From Byssothecium circinans (Eukaryota > Ascomycota > Dothideomycetes > Pleosporales > Massarinaceae), in contig ML976984.1 in assembly GCA_010015675.1 (NCBI GenBank), positions 745,534 to 809,533 on the forward strand: DNA of 64,000 nt, written 5' to 3'. A program made the translations under genes and the position numbers. Numbering within the stretch: position 1 is the first letter of the stretch; every line of letters begins with the position of its first letter. The notes under the pieces are model-generated. The model saw only the letters and a list, made by a program, of their open reading frames with translations. It was not told where the DNA came from and made no database searches. Below are positions 19,679 through 32,900 of the stretch, piece after piece.

Positions 19679-21028
19679 CTACGCGTCATCAATCATCATG
19701 TAGTCCTCATCATCATCCGCCTCATAAAATACACTCTCAGTCTCCCTCGACTCTTGCGACGAACTCCCCGATGCACTTGACCCACTCCGACCCGGACTCC
19801 TCGACAACATATCCGTCATCGTCTCCTCTTGCGGGCTAGAACTGGACCGTCTCTCTCTACGACTGCCCTTTCCCCCAAAGCCTGTACCTACATCAGCATC
19901 CTTCTCTTCATTCTCATCCGCAATCGCACTCTCATCACTCTTCCTCGCCTTCCGCAAACTTGAAAACGGTTTCACTTTCTTCAACTTCCCCCATTTCTGC
20001 TCCGATTTACCGAGCTTGGGCGGCTTAGGCTCAAGATCCACCTCATCCTCCACGGACTGCAACACCGCCTCCTTTTCTTTCCCCTTCCCAGTGGAGCCAC
20101 CTCCGCTCATCTCCAAGTACTCCTCCACCCCTCTCAACATCTTCCCCCTCACACGATCCGCCACCCGTGCCGAACTCTCCACCCTCTCTCTAAAATCCGG
20201 GTTCCGCTCACCAACCTCCATCCATATCTCATTCTCCCTCTGCTGCCTCTTATCCTCCCTCGTCTTATTAACAGCTGTCCACGACGTTCCTGAGCCGAGG
20301 GCATCCGTCCCGAAAGAAGTAAAGTTGAGGACTTCAAACTGCGTGGCATGACTCACCACGCTATCGAAGAAGAGCGTGCGGAGGAGGCTTCCCGCTGAGG
20401 TGTTATCGCAGACATACTCGACATCCGCAGCACTAATAACACTCTTCCATATCCCACCCGCCGCATCACCTCCGCCCCCGCCTCCGATCTGCGCTCCAGC
20501 ACTACTCCTTGCCCCAGGTTCAAAAACATCGTACAGCATCCGGAACGCCGTGTCGCGGAACGGCCCCGCGCCCAGGAAGTCGCCGAGGATCCAGGCACTG
20601 GCGTGCGAGCGGATGGGATGGTAGTCTAGCGCGTTTTTGTTCAGGCTGTAGATGCTGCTGTGCATATAATCGACGAAGTTTTGGAACGTCGAGGTGGGGA
20701 TGTTGGGGGGCAGGGTGAGGGCGGTGGCGGTGGCGGTTTTGAGGGCGCGGGTGCAGTGGGCTTGGAGGAGGGTGGGGGGGATGTGCCAGGTTCGCTGTGT
20801 GGATGGGGTGGCGCCGGCGGTTATGGATATTGTGTAGCTTTGTAAAGTTAGTGGAGGGGCTTGTAAGTTGGATTGAAGCGGGGCGACTTACCGCATCTCG
20901 GGTGAGGGCGCCGGAGGTGGTGAGAGGTAGGGTTTTGCGGGCGGTGGAAATGTGGGCGGCTTGGGCTGGTATTGCGGATTGACGGTGGAGGTTTGGAACC
21001 ACATGTATGGCGGTGGTTTGCGATCCAT
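19679..21028 (-). CDS. BTB/POZ-like protein with long acidic-serine tail
   Basis: Two exons: 21028-20892 and 20837-19679, 431 residues, 54-nt intron. Start at ATG 21028; the frame above it has only a GTG. Exon 1 is proline-rich. After the splice the sequence reads MRYTISITAG, a first BTB-like strand, then LLQAHCTRALKTA, FQNFVDYMHSSIYSL, then the ASAWILGDFLGAGPFRDTAF helix pair and an AGSLLRTLFFDSVVSHAT segment. The same order and helices (ARAWVLGDKL..., GSALRSFYIDFVGTHF) occur in the gene at 46793, so both belong to one fungal BTB-like family of unknown partners. The core is interrupted by a glycine run. The C-terminal 150 residues are Lys/Glu-rich, then Ser-rich and acidic. Cullin binding is not established. 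Confidence 0.6.
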
Positions 21029-22485
21029 CTGGGCTGTCTGAGGGATCGTGGTCAATGTTGATGGGGAAGAGGTCGTGGAGCAGGTGTGCTGGGGGAATGG
21101 CGCGTTATATTTGCGTTTGGACACGAGGCGCGTTGCTTTTTGCCTGCCGTTGTCTGGTGAACGTCATGGAGGGGCAAAAATGTACGTTGATTCGATTTTC
21201 GCACTTGTATTTATGAGGGAAACGGGAGGATTTCTATCAAAGATTCGTCTTGTGGATATGTATAGTGCCTTGTTACTCACACTCGGTCAGTAGCTATGTC
21301 CTACGCCTTGATTCGAAAGGATTTTTTTGGTTTGATGGCCTGAAGTGCTCTCTCAAGGTTTCCCGCTCTGAATCGTTTGTCAGTTCGTCATGCACGAATG
21401 GCCGTCGCTGCGATCCACGCGATCTTTGCTGGTTCGATTTCTATGCACTTTAACCATACGTCGGTCAACACATGCGTTTTTATGGATAAAATTTGCACGA
21501 GTTGCATTTGCGATCAGGGCACTTCTCAAGCATATCAACGTTGTCGTTGAATGGTAGTCATGCAGTGTGTTCACGTGCCAGGTTGAGACATGTCTCACGA
21601 CATCATGTGCACCTTCCAATACACATCCATCTTCATCCTCAACGTCTTGAAGATAGTTGAATAAATTTCGTCTGTAAGTGCATGAGCAATCGAAATATTT
21701 CCGCCTCTCGGCACTGGCGTAGGAATATTTGATAAACATTGACTAAGAAGATCTACAGAAGGAATATATTCCTGGAAGTATGGGTCAACTGTTCTAAATA
21801 TGGAGATAAGCTTCGGTGCATAGATGGTAACTGTGTTGATCCGTCAATTTTACGTGGCTGAGTTGTAGATAGACACTCAATGATGATAGAAATATACCCC
21901 GCCTGAAAGTCTATCATTCCCAACTCCCAGACTTCCCTTCGACACGTCCAATTTACTGCCACAAGGTCTCTACAAGGGGAAATTGTATGATGATGTCTCT
22001 TGAGATTATTATTCTGCGAGAGATGGGTGGCAGGAAAGTTCTGCGGAAATTGTTGAGGCGCAGTTTGTGTCTATCAATGTTCGGTGGTTGCCTGACCTGC
22101 CGGTCTTCCGATCAAGTGCCACATTCATTACTGTGCTATAGGTCAACATCTTGCAATCTCACAATGACAATCAGCAGCTTGATCCATCGTGCAAAAACTC
22201 GGCTACGTTGGTACCTTGGCACTGCACCGTAATTCCTCAAACGGAACTATACGACCGTCCTTTCAGGCCTCCGGGGGCCTCAATAAGACCACACTGCGAC
22301 GATCCAAAGAGAGACCCACCACAATGGCATGCCTAACTAACGACCAGTAGCAGTATAAGTATGTGCATCGTCCATGTATCATCGTCTGGACCTCTTATTG
22401 ACAATAGCTCAAACCCACAATCTCATCCAGCCTTATCCATACATTGCCTGCATTGACGATTTTGACCGTCTATTACAAGTTCAAG
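21029..22485. other. Intergenic region between BTB-like gene and secreted-protein gene
   Basis: About 1.46 kb, AT-richer than its surroundings, forming two divergent promoters. A minus-strand ATG frame at 21380-21739 (119 codons) has no recognised domain and AT-rich codons; I list it separately as weak. Otherwise nothing is seen. Confidence 0.4.
21380..21739 (-). CDS. Weak hypothetical small protein
   Basis: An ATG-started frame of 119 residues with no domain, signal peptide or membrane segment that I recognise. It has several Cys, His and Arg residues. It lies in AT-rich intergenic DNA in front of the BTB-like gene. It could be a relic or chance; only frame length supports it. Confidence 0.2.
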   Translation of the reverse strand: MFIKYSYASAERRKYFDCSCTYRRNLFNYLQDVEDEDGCVLEGAHDVVRHVSTWHVNTLHDYHSTTTLICLRSALIANATRANFIHKNACVDRRMVKVHRNRTSKDRVDRSDGHSCMTN

Positions 22486-22941
22486 ATGAAGCTCGATCTT
22501 TGTTCCTACCTCCTCCTAAGCATCGCCTCCCTTTCAACAACTGTCCTCGCCGGCCCCTGTGCAGTCAGTCACGAATCATGCACCATCGGCGAACCTGACC
22601 GTTGTGGATGCGGTACAGGGAAAATTGTATGACCCTTCCCTCATCATCGCCCACCCCCTATACCACTATCACCCCACCCATTCTTGTATCCATCCCTCCT
22701 CCCTCAAACCTATATGCTAACTATCTCCGTTCTATGTAGTACACATGCAGGCATATTAACGGTAAGTTCGGGTCCCTACTGAAAATTCAAACAGGGTTCC
22801 AGGCGGTGGTTCGGGTAGCTGTTAAACTTGGGAAATTACTGACAGTGTTTCGGAATAGCTTGGCCGAAATGGGGTTATGTGAAGAATTGCCCCAAGAAGC
22901 CGGGGAAGCTGCAGTGTATTGATGGAGAATGTGTCGATTAA
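22486..22941 (+). CDS. Small secreted cysteine-rich protein (candidate effector)
   Basis: Three exons: 22486-22626, 22740-22761 (22 nt) and 22859-22941, 81 residues. Introns are 113 and 97 nt, with branch-like GCTAAC before the first acceptor. The first 22 residues form a classic signal peptide (hydrophobic LLLSIASLSTTV, cleavage likely after VLA). The mature part, about 59 residues, contains eight cysteines, enough for four disulfides, several Lys and a WPKWGY aromatic segment. No known family is recognised. Size, secretion signal and cysteine count fit fungal apoplastic effectors or secreted antimicrobial-type proteins; which one cannot be decided. The tiny middle exon keeps the frame and the cysteine pattern across all three exons, which supports the model. 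Confidence 0.75.
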
Positions 22942-23161
22942 GTGCGGATGGCTATTCAACTGTGGTCTGAAGAGGATATCGATGGACGGGTGAGAGGTGT
23001 GAAGGGGCCGATTTATACACAAGTTTGTCAAATAAAAAGGATCGGTAGCAGCTTCAACTAATTGTAGCAACTTATCATGCCCTTTCCCAGCCACCACAAG
23101 AATTCCTTTATGCTCATTAAATAGGTGTTCTATAAAATACCAAATACTACGCACGCCACCC

Positions 23162-24940
23162 TCACCCGACAGAACGAGCAAGACTCCGGTCAAAACTCCC
23201 CCTCATCCTCTCACCAAGCCGATAGAAAATGTACGGTAGGGGGAAGAACACCACATCAATCAATCCCAAAAGCGTAAACGACCAACCGACGCCAAACCGA
23301 TAATATAATTTGACCGAGAAGAGCGGCAGCACGCCGCCAATGATAGAGTGGATAAGTATGCTAGCACCGACGCCCGAGGTCCCATATGTGGTGTAAGAGC
23401 CCAGAATGTATGATATACAGAAGAACTGAGCCTTGTTAGCCAAGATACCGGAAGTCGTATGAGGTCGAAAACACTCACCTGGGTACCAGAAGCGCCCGCC
23501 GCAAAGATCCCGGATCCGACCAATGGCCAAATCCAATGCACTGCCTTCGATGCCGTCCATGCATGGAAAATTAGTCCCATTCCAACCAGAGGCCAAAATG
23601 CTATCATGGGTAAAAGTCGAATCTCGGCCTTCTCGTACCCTCTCTTCATCCTTGCCTTCACAATCGCGTTGCTTAAGACACCACCTAGGAGGATCCCAAC
23701 GAGGCTCCCGACAGCGATTCCTACGTACACATATCCAAACTTTGTACCGCTCCACTGATATTTGAGGGAAAAGGTCACCGGAGTCGTGATGTACAAAATG
23801 TACATGAAGCCATAATTGACAGCGGAGATGTACGAAGTGAAGAAGATCGGAGGTGAGCGTAACATAAAAAGAGGAAGTTTCATACTGCGGACGAAGCGTT
23901 GAGAAGGCGATAGCTGCGAAATGACTTCAGGTCTCGAACGGAGTCGTTGGTTGTGTGTTATGAGTCGGAGCTTGATAGCCTTGCGTCGAAGCAGAACTGA
24001 CTCATGTGTCTCTTTCAAGCTGAACGAAGCGACAATGGTGCAGAATGCTCCGATTATCGCGGTGCCCCAGAAGACCCAGCGCCAGCCCCATTTCTCATTG
24101 ACATGGGTCGCTGCCATGGGACTCAACGCTGATCCCAGACTAAAAGCAACTCCGATTATCGTGAGTGGGATACCTCTTTTATCTTGGGGGAACATGTCCG
24201 CAATACTGCTAGGCGCAAGGGCTATAGCAGTGCTACCTCCACATCCGGCAAGAAACCTGGCTCCGGCGAGAGCCCTGAGAGAGAACGTGGAAGCACACCA
24301 GCAGTTTGCGCCAATGAACATGAGATTGCAGAGATGATACATTGGCGCTCGGCCGTATATTTCGGATAATGGAAACAGGAGCAGCGGACCAAGCGCATAG
24401 CCAAGGAGGTATGCTGAGACGATGAAAGGAGTTAGGTAAGAGTCGAAAGAGAAGTCTTTCGTAATATTGGGTATTGCGGGTATGAGAACGGTCGACGCGA
24501 ACGAGCTATTTGTATTTTAGGCATGCTCAGCAGCTGATGAATTGAAAAACTACTTACACCACGAAGACCGTCAAGGTTATAATCCCGACGTTCAGCGACT
24601 TCTTCCACGCTGGCCATTTACGTGGATTTGCCCGATCGCTTTCTCCATCCCAGTCCACAATGCTGTCTTCCGTCTCCTCCTCTTGGTTTGGTAATGCACC
24701 CTCGACGTTCGCTTCTTCGATTGGTGTCTCTGCCTGCCGCTCGGTACGCGGGCTTTGGGGCTTCCTGGGGCTCTCGCCTCCAGTATAAAAGCTCGAGATT
24801 GCTTTGTCGTACAGGTCTAAAACCTCCTTGCGAATCCTCGACGGGGTACTGCTCCTGCTATGGTCCGAGGCTGCTGTTTCGGCGTCTACACATGGGGCTG
24901 AGAGTCTCCCTTGATCGCGATAGGCATACAGATGGTCCAT
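23162..24940 (-). CDS. MFS transporter, DHA1 (drug:H+ antiporter) type
   Basis: Three exons: 24940-24558, 24505-23479 and 23431-23162, 559 residues, introns of 52 and 47 nt. A cytosolic N-terminal tail of about 115 residues, rich in Ser, Pro and Glu, precedes WDGESDRANPRKWPAWKKS, the usual entry to the first helix in fungal DHA1 carriers. The loop 2-3 signature region PLSEIYGRAPMY and the WRWVFWGTAIIGA segment of helix 6 are present, and twelve hydrophobic helices can be counted through all exons. These carriers export drugs, toxins or polyamines at the plasma membrane; the substrate cannot be read. The gene converges on the small secreted protein gene with 220 bp between stops. No biosynthetic genes are nearby. 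Confidence 0.88.
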
Positions 24941-25976
24941 AGTGATGAGTCGTGGTCAACAGCTTGGTCGGAGTGCTACCATGAAGCTATGGGAGGGACA
25001 TATTGGGGGAAGAAGTGCGTAAGATGTGAGATTGAAAAGACGTGAAGGAGATTTCACACCGCGATCACTTTTAAGTGTGATGGAAGCACTTCGCCTGGTC
25101 GAGAATGCTGTCAAGGAAGTCGCAAAATTCACCCCGTATGTGACTGCGTACGAAGTAATTGAAATTGCGCTGCAAACGACGGAGCGGAAATGGATTGGAC
25201 GATCACCGAAGACACCTATGTGGTACAGTGATAGGTAGTGACGTAGCAAACGATGAATAAAATAGCAATCGGTGAATGAGTATAGAATAGAGGAGTAGAA
25301 GAATAAAGCGAGATTACCGTTACGTGGGTTTACCTTCCCCAAAATATATCACTATTTGGACTTGGTCCATCCTAGTGTATGCGAACAGCAAGCCCAGGGA
25401 GTATTCAACATTCGGCGGAGGCTCCCTAGTGTTCCATGTTATGTGATATCTTATATAAACCCAGGAGAAGTCCCTTCATTGCTCTAGGGCTATCTCTCGG
25501 CTCCGCTCGCACTCCCTCGAGTGTCCTCATAGTGCTGGGCTTGAGGCCTTTGCAGAATTTATAGCATGTGTGACTGTAGAACTTAGCCCGTATGTACTGT
25601 TGGGCGGCCCGTGAACGCGATCGGAGGCTTGCGAAGCATGTCATTCAAGGGGTGGCGCTCGGCGTGTTTGCGTGACGCAGAAATAGGAACAACGTGCTCC
25701 TACGGCCTCCAGTTCTAGAAAAGTATCGCTGACTATACAGAGACAAACATATATGCCTTCAAGGCGTGATTCGGCTGGTCCTAAGGAGGATGTGCGGTTG
25801 GGAAGGATTGAAAGATGACGTTGTTGCCTAAAGCTTAGTCATTCATCCACCTCCGCAACCCGCATCTCATTCTTCGGCATCCATCAACTTTCAATACCAT
25901 TATATCCTCAACCTCACCTACGAAGCTATCAATTGTCCAGGATATCACTCACACTCCGCACTCCATAGAACATACG
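24941..25976. other. Intergenic region between MFS and F-box-like genes
   Basis: Divergent promoters of about 1 kb. The last 120 bases before 25977 are C/A/T-rich like a fungal 5' leader. No gene is seen; short frames lack content. Confidence 0.4.
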
Positions 25977-26987
25977 ATGTGCGGACCTAGTTGTGGTTCG
26001 CCGGTGCCCCGTCCTGCCTCAGCAGGTGGGGGCGGTAACGTTCTGGGGCTTCAAGAAGGACGATGTAGGCTCGTTCCTCAATGCTACGAAAGCCGTGGAA
26101 CATTATCCTCTGTACCAGACTACAGCGTCGCATTTCGCGACGTTCCACTGGTACATAACGCGATCGCAAATAGCTTCCGATGTGCTTATACAATCTAGAT
26201 TGACGTCAGCGTTGAATGGCAACAATCCTTCAAGCAAACATCCGCCATCAGCTTCCTCGACCTCCCCAAGGAAATCAGAGACATGATCTACGGCCTTATA
26301 TGCGCCGAGCTCCCCCATCACGGGCGGTATTGGCCGCCTACAGATCTGGATCCGGCAACGAGAAAGCCGGTCCCTCGTGCAGAAGGCGGTCTTGTAGAAA
26401 ATTCAAACTTAGATCCTGAGAGCTACACCAGAGACGCATCAGGACGAGCAGCGCCCTTCAAAACTCTGGAAATCATGCGAACATGTCGCCAAATCCACTC
26501 TGAATTCGCCGAAATCTTATACTCGGAACCGCTCGAAATGACCTTCTCGAACGCAGGCGAGAACCTGACACCCCTCTCACCTACCTACGCACCTTTAGTC
26601 CGCTTCATCCTCATAATCATGGGAAGCAGGTTCACAGCACCATCGCAATATTTTATTCCCGTGCTCCAAATGTCGAATTGCGTCGCGGATATGTTTCCAA
26701 ACCTCAAGGTCTTGTACATGGGATGGATCAGCCCGGCGTATACTAGACTTTCACAAGATGCGGAACATTGGGAGATATGTGATGGGCAGGCTGAGGGATT
26801 GACGCCGGAGGGGTGCGTTGTGAGGATTGTGAAGAAGCTGAAGAGGGTTTGTAGAGAGTTTGGAGTAAAGGCTTCATTGCCCCACTGTTTTGAATTGGTG
26901 AAGATGAGTCCATGGGAAACGGAGGTGGGTACGCCTTTTTGTGAGGCAGCGCGGAGGTTCAGGAGGAAGGCGCCGAAGACGAAATGA
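25977..26987 (+). CDS. F-box/2EXR-like fungal protein
   Basis: Modelled as two exons: 25977-26150 and 26199-26987, 320 residues. The intron is 48 nt (GTACAT donor, CTTATAC branch-like site, CTAG acceptor) and removes the only in-frame stop, TAG at 26196-26198. The second exon contains SFLDLPKEIRDMIYGLI and later FKTLEIMRTCRQIHSEFAEILY. This pair, LPxEIRxxIY followed by RTCRQIxxE...LY, marks a very common fungal family annotated as F-box-like or 2EXR. The rest has no catalytic motif; the C-terminus is basic. A role in ubiquitin ligase complexes is conceivable but unproven. If the intron is wrong, the protein could start at ATG 26283 with 234 residues. Confidence 0.6.
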
Positions 26988-29900
26988 AGAGATGAAACCT
27001 ACATGGATAAGGGACTTTGGATGATGGAAGCAAATGTGTAAACTTTCAGAAGCACTCGGTAACGACAACTTCCTTCATACTCTTCTGTCGCGTAGGATAT
27101 ACGGTGGATATATGAAGGCTCAGCTCGAGCTCATCAGGTGATCGGACGATTGTTCTCCCGGCTCTGTGTATATAGTCTCATCTGATCTCGCCTCAATACA
27201 CTAGAGCTTCGCTCTCCTGAATCCTCTCCCTGAGCTCGATTTTCCTCTACATCTTCCTTTACATGGTCTCAGAGATTGCATGACATGTCGAACTGGAAAG
27301 CTATAGCAGTGACAATCTCGTATCTCAGGAGCAAAAACAGCGATATCCCTTTCACCAAAAGTAGCGGGGAAAAGTGGCAAAACGCCCACGTTTTGCAGCA
27401 ACGAAAAGGACAAGCAGTCATGTTCTACAGAAACCATCCATGTCTCTAGTTATAGCTAATCTCAAGGATATAAACATGGCTAGATCACGTTCTTTTCCCA
27501 TTATCTAGGCTAGCTGCAGACCCATTCTCGCGTCTCCGAAGAGGAGGGAAGAGTGCGCTCTGGTTCTAACTTGCCAATCAATGAAGTACCTTTAGATGCC
27601 GACGCAGCTCCCGAGAACGAAAAACTCGCCGTTCGGTCGCGTCTACCAACGCACGCGGTCCTCACGCGGAGAACAAGAACGGCCATGCCGTACCACCACC
27701 TCCCCGTCCTTTTACCGCTAGCATTCGCAAGGGAGACCAGAGAATGCAGGATCATAGCTTGGTTACTAGCCTCGAAAATTCTCCGAAGGTCACGTCGTGC
27801 AACGAGGACTTGAGGACGCGGGTGGCCACAGCGGGAAGAGAAGAGAAGATGCGGTGCTTGGGGCTAGACATCGGATGGACATGCCCAGCGTCTGTAGTGA
27901 TTGACTGACTGAGTGCTGATGTTCGTATGTGGATGTCGTGCTTCACCTGGGCAGTCGAGTGTAGTAGTAGTAGGAGCACCTGGCGGGTAAGTGCTGGATC
28001 GAGATCTAGAAGAGTTAGCTGAAGCGTTAGTTACCTTAAGCTCGGGTGGGGAGTGTGGATAATCGTCAAAAGGAGAAATGGAGAAAAAGCCCACGTAACT
28101 CAACTCGTCATAATTGTCCATCGGCCTCCCAAGGCAACAGCGAAGAAGAACGAAGCGCATGTTCTAGTTCCTGTCCTCAGCTACTCACCCATGATATGCA
28201 TCTCCATCTGCACAGTCGGTACCAAGAATTGCCATGAGCGCATGTGCAGCTGTGAATGCAGCTCGCCAATTTGATACTCGGGTTCCCACACATCTTTCGG
28301 GAGCCTGGAATTGGAGACAGGCGCCAAACGTTTTGGCAATGCGCACGGCAGCAGCAGCAATCCCGTTTCCTGGAATAGCTCTGGTAGCGTTTACCGATGG
28401 GGTGTCGGTTCGGGAACAGACATGGGGAAGTGGCAAAGAAAGAGATGCAGCAGTGCCGGCTGTCGCTTGAGGCTCTTCCGGTGGCGATATGCGAGGAAGA
28501 GGAAAGGGAGAGAAACGAAACGACAACTGTGACGGGTGCGGTGTTACGAGTCTAGGAGAGAAAGGGACGAGAAGGAGTAAAATGAAGTCGATGACTAAGT
28601 CCACCGATGGCAATCAGTGGGAAATGGATCCCACAGTTCTTGGTCATCTAGTACATGTGTCCGTCCTACCGAGATTCTGCGTCTTTGCGTTAACGTCTAC
28701 TGTTACGGTACCACGCATCTGTGTCGCGTCTCGGGACATCGTCGATCAATCGCGTCGCGCCGCAATCGTGATGGGACAATTGAGTGTACATACAATGCAC
28801 GCCGTGAAGCAACCCCCATTCTGTCAAAAACGGTTACCCACCGCAGTCTCATCTATCAATCTATCTAAGCGCAACAACAGAGGAGAGAAACGAAAACTTC
28901 AAGCGCAAAAAATCAACACGTCGCACATGACCTCAACATTCGAGCCAGTGGAGAGCACGGAACCGCTGTCAAACCTGTGTGCTTTTGGATCAACATATAC
29001 GTGCGTTTCCGCAAAACTGCACCGCCCCCCACGCCCGAGAGCCGCAGCACGCCGTGCCTAACCAGCCAATTACATACATCAAACGTCTTCTCGGGCCGGT
29101 AGCACATAATGAACGGGTAGCCGCCGTAGGTCCGCCGCAAGGAGCGGCGGGGAAACATCACGGAGCCCGACTTCCTTGTGGAAGAACTGCAAGGGTGCTA
29201 ACTGAAAGGCAGACTTCGACTCTGTTGTGCAGAGAGTAGCAATTAGAAGGGTGGTACAAGTGGCGGGGGTATATGCAAGAAAGCGTTTCCGGTGGTGGGT
29301 CTTCGTGTTACCTTGGGATCCGACGAGCGCTGTGAGTCTTAGAAGGCCCGTGGCTAAGGGTCTGGACGAGCACATGGTGACTGCGCTACGGACGTGTGGA
29401 GGCGTACTGTGCGTGCGAGGTTTGAGCAACGGTTCGAAATATGTCGTGGCATGTTGCTCCGAGGGGGCCGACAAGATGTTCGACTGGGTATGAGTCGGCC
29501 TTCTGCGATACCATGGACGAGGCAAGACGTCTGCAGCACTTCGGAGTTTGAACGGTTCCGAAGCGGAGCGTGGTGTGTGGAGAAACGTATCGGAAGGTAT
29601 TCTCTGGTACGGTTTGAGATGTCGTCTTTCCATGCGTATTCGTGTGTTGAAGCGCCTCCCCTCAGATCTGTGGAGAAAGCTGAGATGATTCTCCGGTGGT
29701 ACGAGTGTGTTGGCTTGTCACGCGTGCTGCGGTTTTAGGCTGAGGTCTGGAGATCAGTGACCGGAATGCGAATGTTTTGTTCCTCTGCATACGCGGCATG
29801 GTGGGAGGAGGGTCCCTGTTTGACAGGCCAGGCTGAGTTCTTACATGGTATCGAAAAGCACGGTTTGACTTGATGAACGTTACCGCGGGTGTATGTCTTG

Positions 29901-32900
29901 CTGGAGGGCTGAGGTCAGGCTTCATCTTCAGGAATTCATGCCCCCAAAAGCAAACATCGATACCCAACGCTCGCTTTGGTGGGGTGATGCTCATAACACC
30001 GTAAGGCTGAGGCAAAGCAAGTTCATACGAAAAGCAAGTCTTACCGTTCGTGATACCCGATCACCATCTGGATGCGCAGACCGCGCCGTAACACGAGCAA
30101 CCTCCAGCCCCCAAAGGCTTGCTGCCTTCAGCTCCCAGCCGTCATGATCGCCATTGGAGGGACGCTGTACAGACCCGTTTGCGGCTGCATGACGACATGG
30201 TCTCCGATGCATAGGAATCGCTCACTACCATCCTTCTTACCACACCATGGACCACAAGTGGGAGCCTGACGCGATATTGTGGCTTGTGAAGGGCGTTGGA
30301 TATGCTTGCACGTCGTCCCCCAGGAAACCAAGACGATATGGTACGATGGCGCAGAATCGGGCGCAGGGGGATCTCATGCTCGCAATCTCAGCCTCTTGTC
30401 CCGCAGGACGGAGAAGAAGAAGAAGGCAACAAGTGAGCTGTTTTGTTATCAAGATCCAACAACCTTATCCGATCAAACGAGCGCAACGATGACGGGGACT
30501 CCCACTCCTCGCAATATAGGACCCGCGTGGGGTTCCTACTATAGCACGCAGGCCCTTTCGCTTCTTGCTGCGAGTATCATGCCATGGCATAGCAATATCG
30601 ACGATATTGATATACTGGAATATGCACCTGCACCGCGGGTCAGCCCAGGGAATTACCAGATGCAGCGAATGAGGTCGACAGGGCAATATATTTTTTCTTC
30701 CCATTCCGCGAACCAAGGTTAGCAACCTGGACGCTTTTTCAGGCTTTTTATTTCTTCGTGTCAGACTGTCATCATTGGCATCAATACGCGAGAGGTCCGA
30801 TAAGCTAGCTGCCGAGATGCTCAATCAATCTTGAAATGAGAGGCGCTTTGTTGTTGATGATGATGATGCGAGAAGTGATGAGGGATGGAAAGAGGAAAAT
30901 GTTGACGGTCGTGTCGGATACGACAGGAGTTCATCATGAGGGCTGTTAGCAGGTGAATACAGTACACTAAGGCAAGGTAAGGTGGAAAGCATATCAAAGT
31001 ACTCCGTACGGCACCGATATTGATGTAAGGTTTACGGCTTTACTGCTGCTCGGTGTTCCTGAGTGCTGCTGGTGAGGCATTATTCTCGGCCAACAAGGGT
31101 AACGGACACAAACGACAACGATTCTCGCCACACCATCACAGAAAGGAGTGTCTTGGCCGCGCGCATTCATAGTCATAACCCTAACACTTCTGCACGCCAT
31201 CCTCGGACGCTCAACGCCCATGCGCCACAAACCTCCACCAAGACACAAGGCACGAGTCTGCTTCCCCTATTCGTCACACATGTCACACAGCTGATGCGGG
31301 AGCCGAGAGTCGACGTTTTTTTCTGAGCTTCATGCTGGGCGCCCGCCGCCACCTTTGGCTTTTCAGGCTTTTTCAGGGTCAGATGATCGAGGGTGTGCAT
31401 GGTGAGGTCGGAGATCAGGCCAAAACGCTTCCCATGCGGCTTGCTCAGGCGGCGCCGCGATCGTGATGATGATGATGCCGGTGGTTTCCGTCCCCCTTTC
31501 GTGTGTTGCATGTACCGTACATACAATACCTACATATGTACCACACATAATCACAGTACATGATGACTTTCTTCGCTGATTCGAAAATTGCTGGTGGGCC
31601 CATAAACAGTAGACTAAAAATCCAGTCTGCCGCGTGGACGTAGACAGTAGCCTCGGACGTCCCAACACATTGGAAGTTACAACGTGTTCAATAGGAAATA
31701 GCAACAACGCCCCTAGCCGAGCCCAAAAAATTTCTCCCAACAACAACAATAGTCTCCTAATCTCAAACCATAAAAAAAAGAGGTCCTCCAGGACCAACTC
31801 GCAGATCATGGAGCTAGGGAGCGAAACATCAACTGCCTTGCCCAGGCTATGCTGCGTGCGTGCACTGTGCAATCGATACCGGTACCTAATCGATAGATCA
31901 TATGGGCCCACGCCAATGCCGATGCCAATGCCATGCTCATGCCGAGCCCGTTGACCGATAGCGCCGTAGAAGGTCCAGAAAGCTTTGTTCGCATCTTTGC
32001 TGGGAGAACCCAAAGGGAAGATAATGGCCCGACTGCGACTCTATTTGACTCAGCCCCCCTCAACAACCTGCAAACCTTATTGTTATTGCTGATTTGCCCG
32101 AGACCACGGTACTAATAATGTCTCTTGTGTAGTGTGTACTATAGAGTGCGTAAGTGTATGTCTTGTGCAAATAATATGCGTTCATAGATTATTAGTTATC
32201 ATTATCAAATAATCATCCCAAGGTCTCGATCGCTGCTATCGATACTTCGTACCCACTATTCACTACAAGAACAAATCGTCAAATCATCAATCTGAAAGCC
32301 GCGTTCCCACTCATCATCCAATAATCTATATGATGTTAGTTTCCATTTGACATCTACTCTCGCAGGGGTTCGCGCAAATCTGCACCCAGTCTAGTCTGGT
32401 ATAGATGAACGGTGGTAGGGTTTGGTATTGTAGTGGTCGTGAGTGTTGATCATTGATACCTCATGAAGATTGGATGATTGCGTTGGTTGGTCGGGAGGGT
32501 ACGGTACCGTGCTACCACGAGCAGTAAGGCGCAGCACGCGAGCAGCTTGCAAGCATGCACCTTGCTGCACCGGTGAGTTACGCTAATTTTCTTCTCTCTC
32601 TCGCTCGCTCGTTCAGTCTCTCTTTTTGCCTTCAAGTCAGTCTCGTGTCCCGCTCAAAACACAAACCAACCAAAAGGCCAAAAGGGCAAAGCCCAGGCCC
32701 ACTCGAACGCTACGGCTGCAGCCACCAACTCCACTCTTTCCAACCTAGCAAATCTGCGAGAGAGAGTGAGAGTCAAAGGGGGACGCCCAATCGTAGTTCG
32801 CTCACCGGCTTACACTGAGTTGGCGTGCGTCTTGCAGGCAGTCCCATGCATTGCATCGCTCTGGAGCTAGTACCATCCCTGTACTTGTGCGGGTGGGTGG

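Noticed and set aside
28489..29633. Two facing ATG frames of 190 and 184 codons in the gene-poor region
   Set aside because: No motif, no splice support and chance-like composition; kept only in the interval description.
31363..32013. Minus-strand 216-codon frame
   Set aside because: It has no ATG near its start and contains a Gly-Ile repeat from a simple sequence; it looks like chance.
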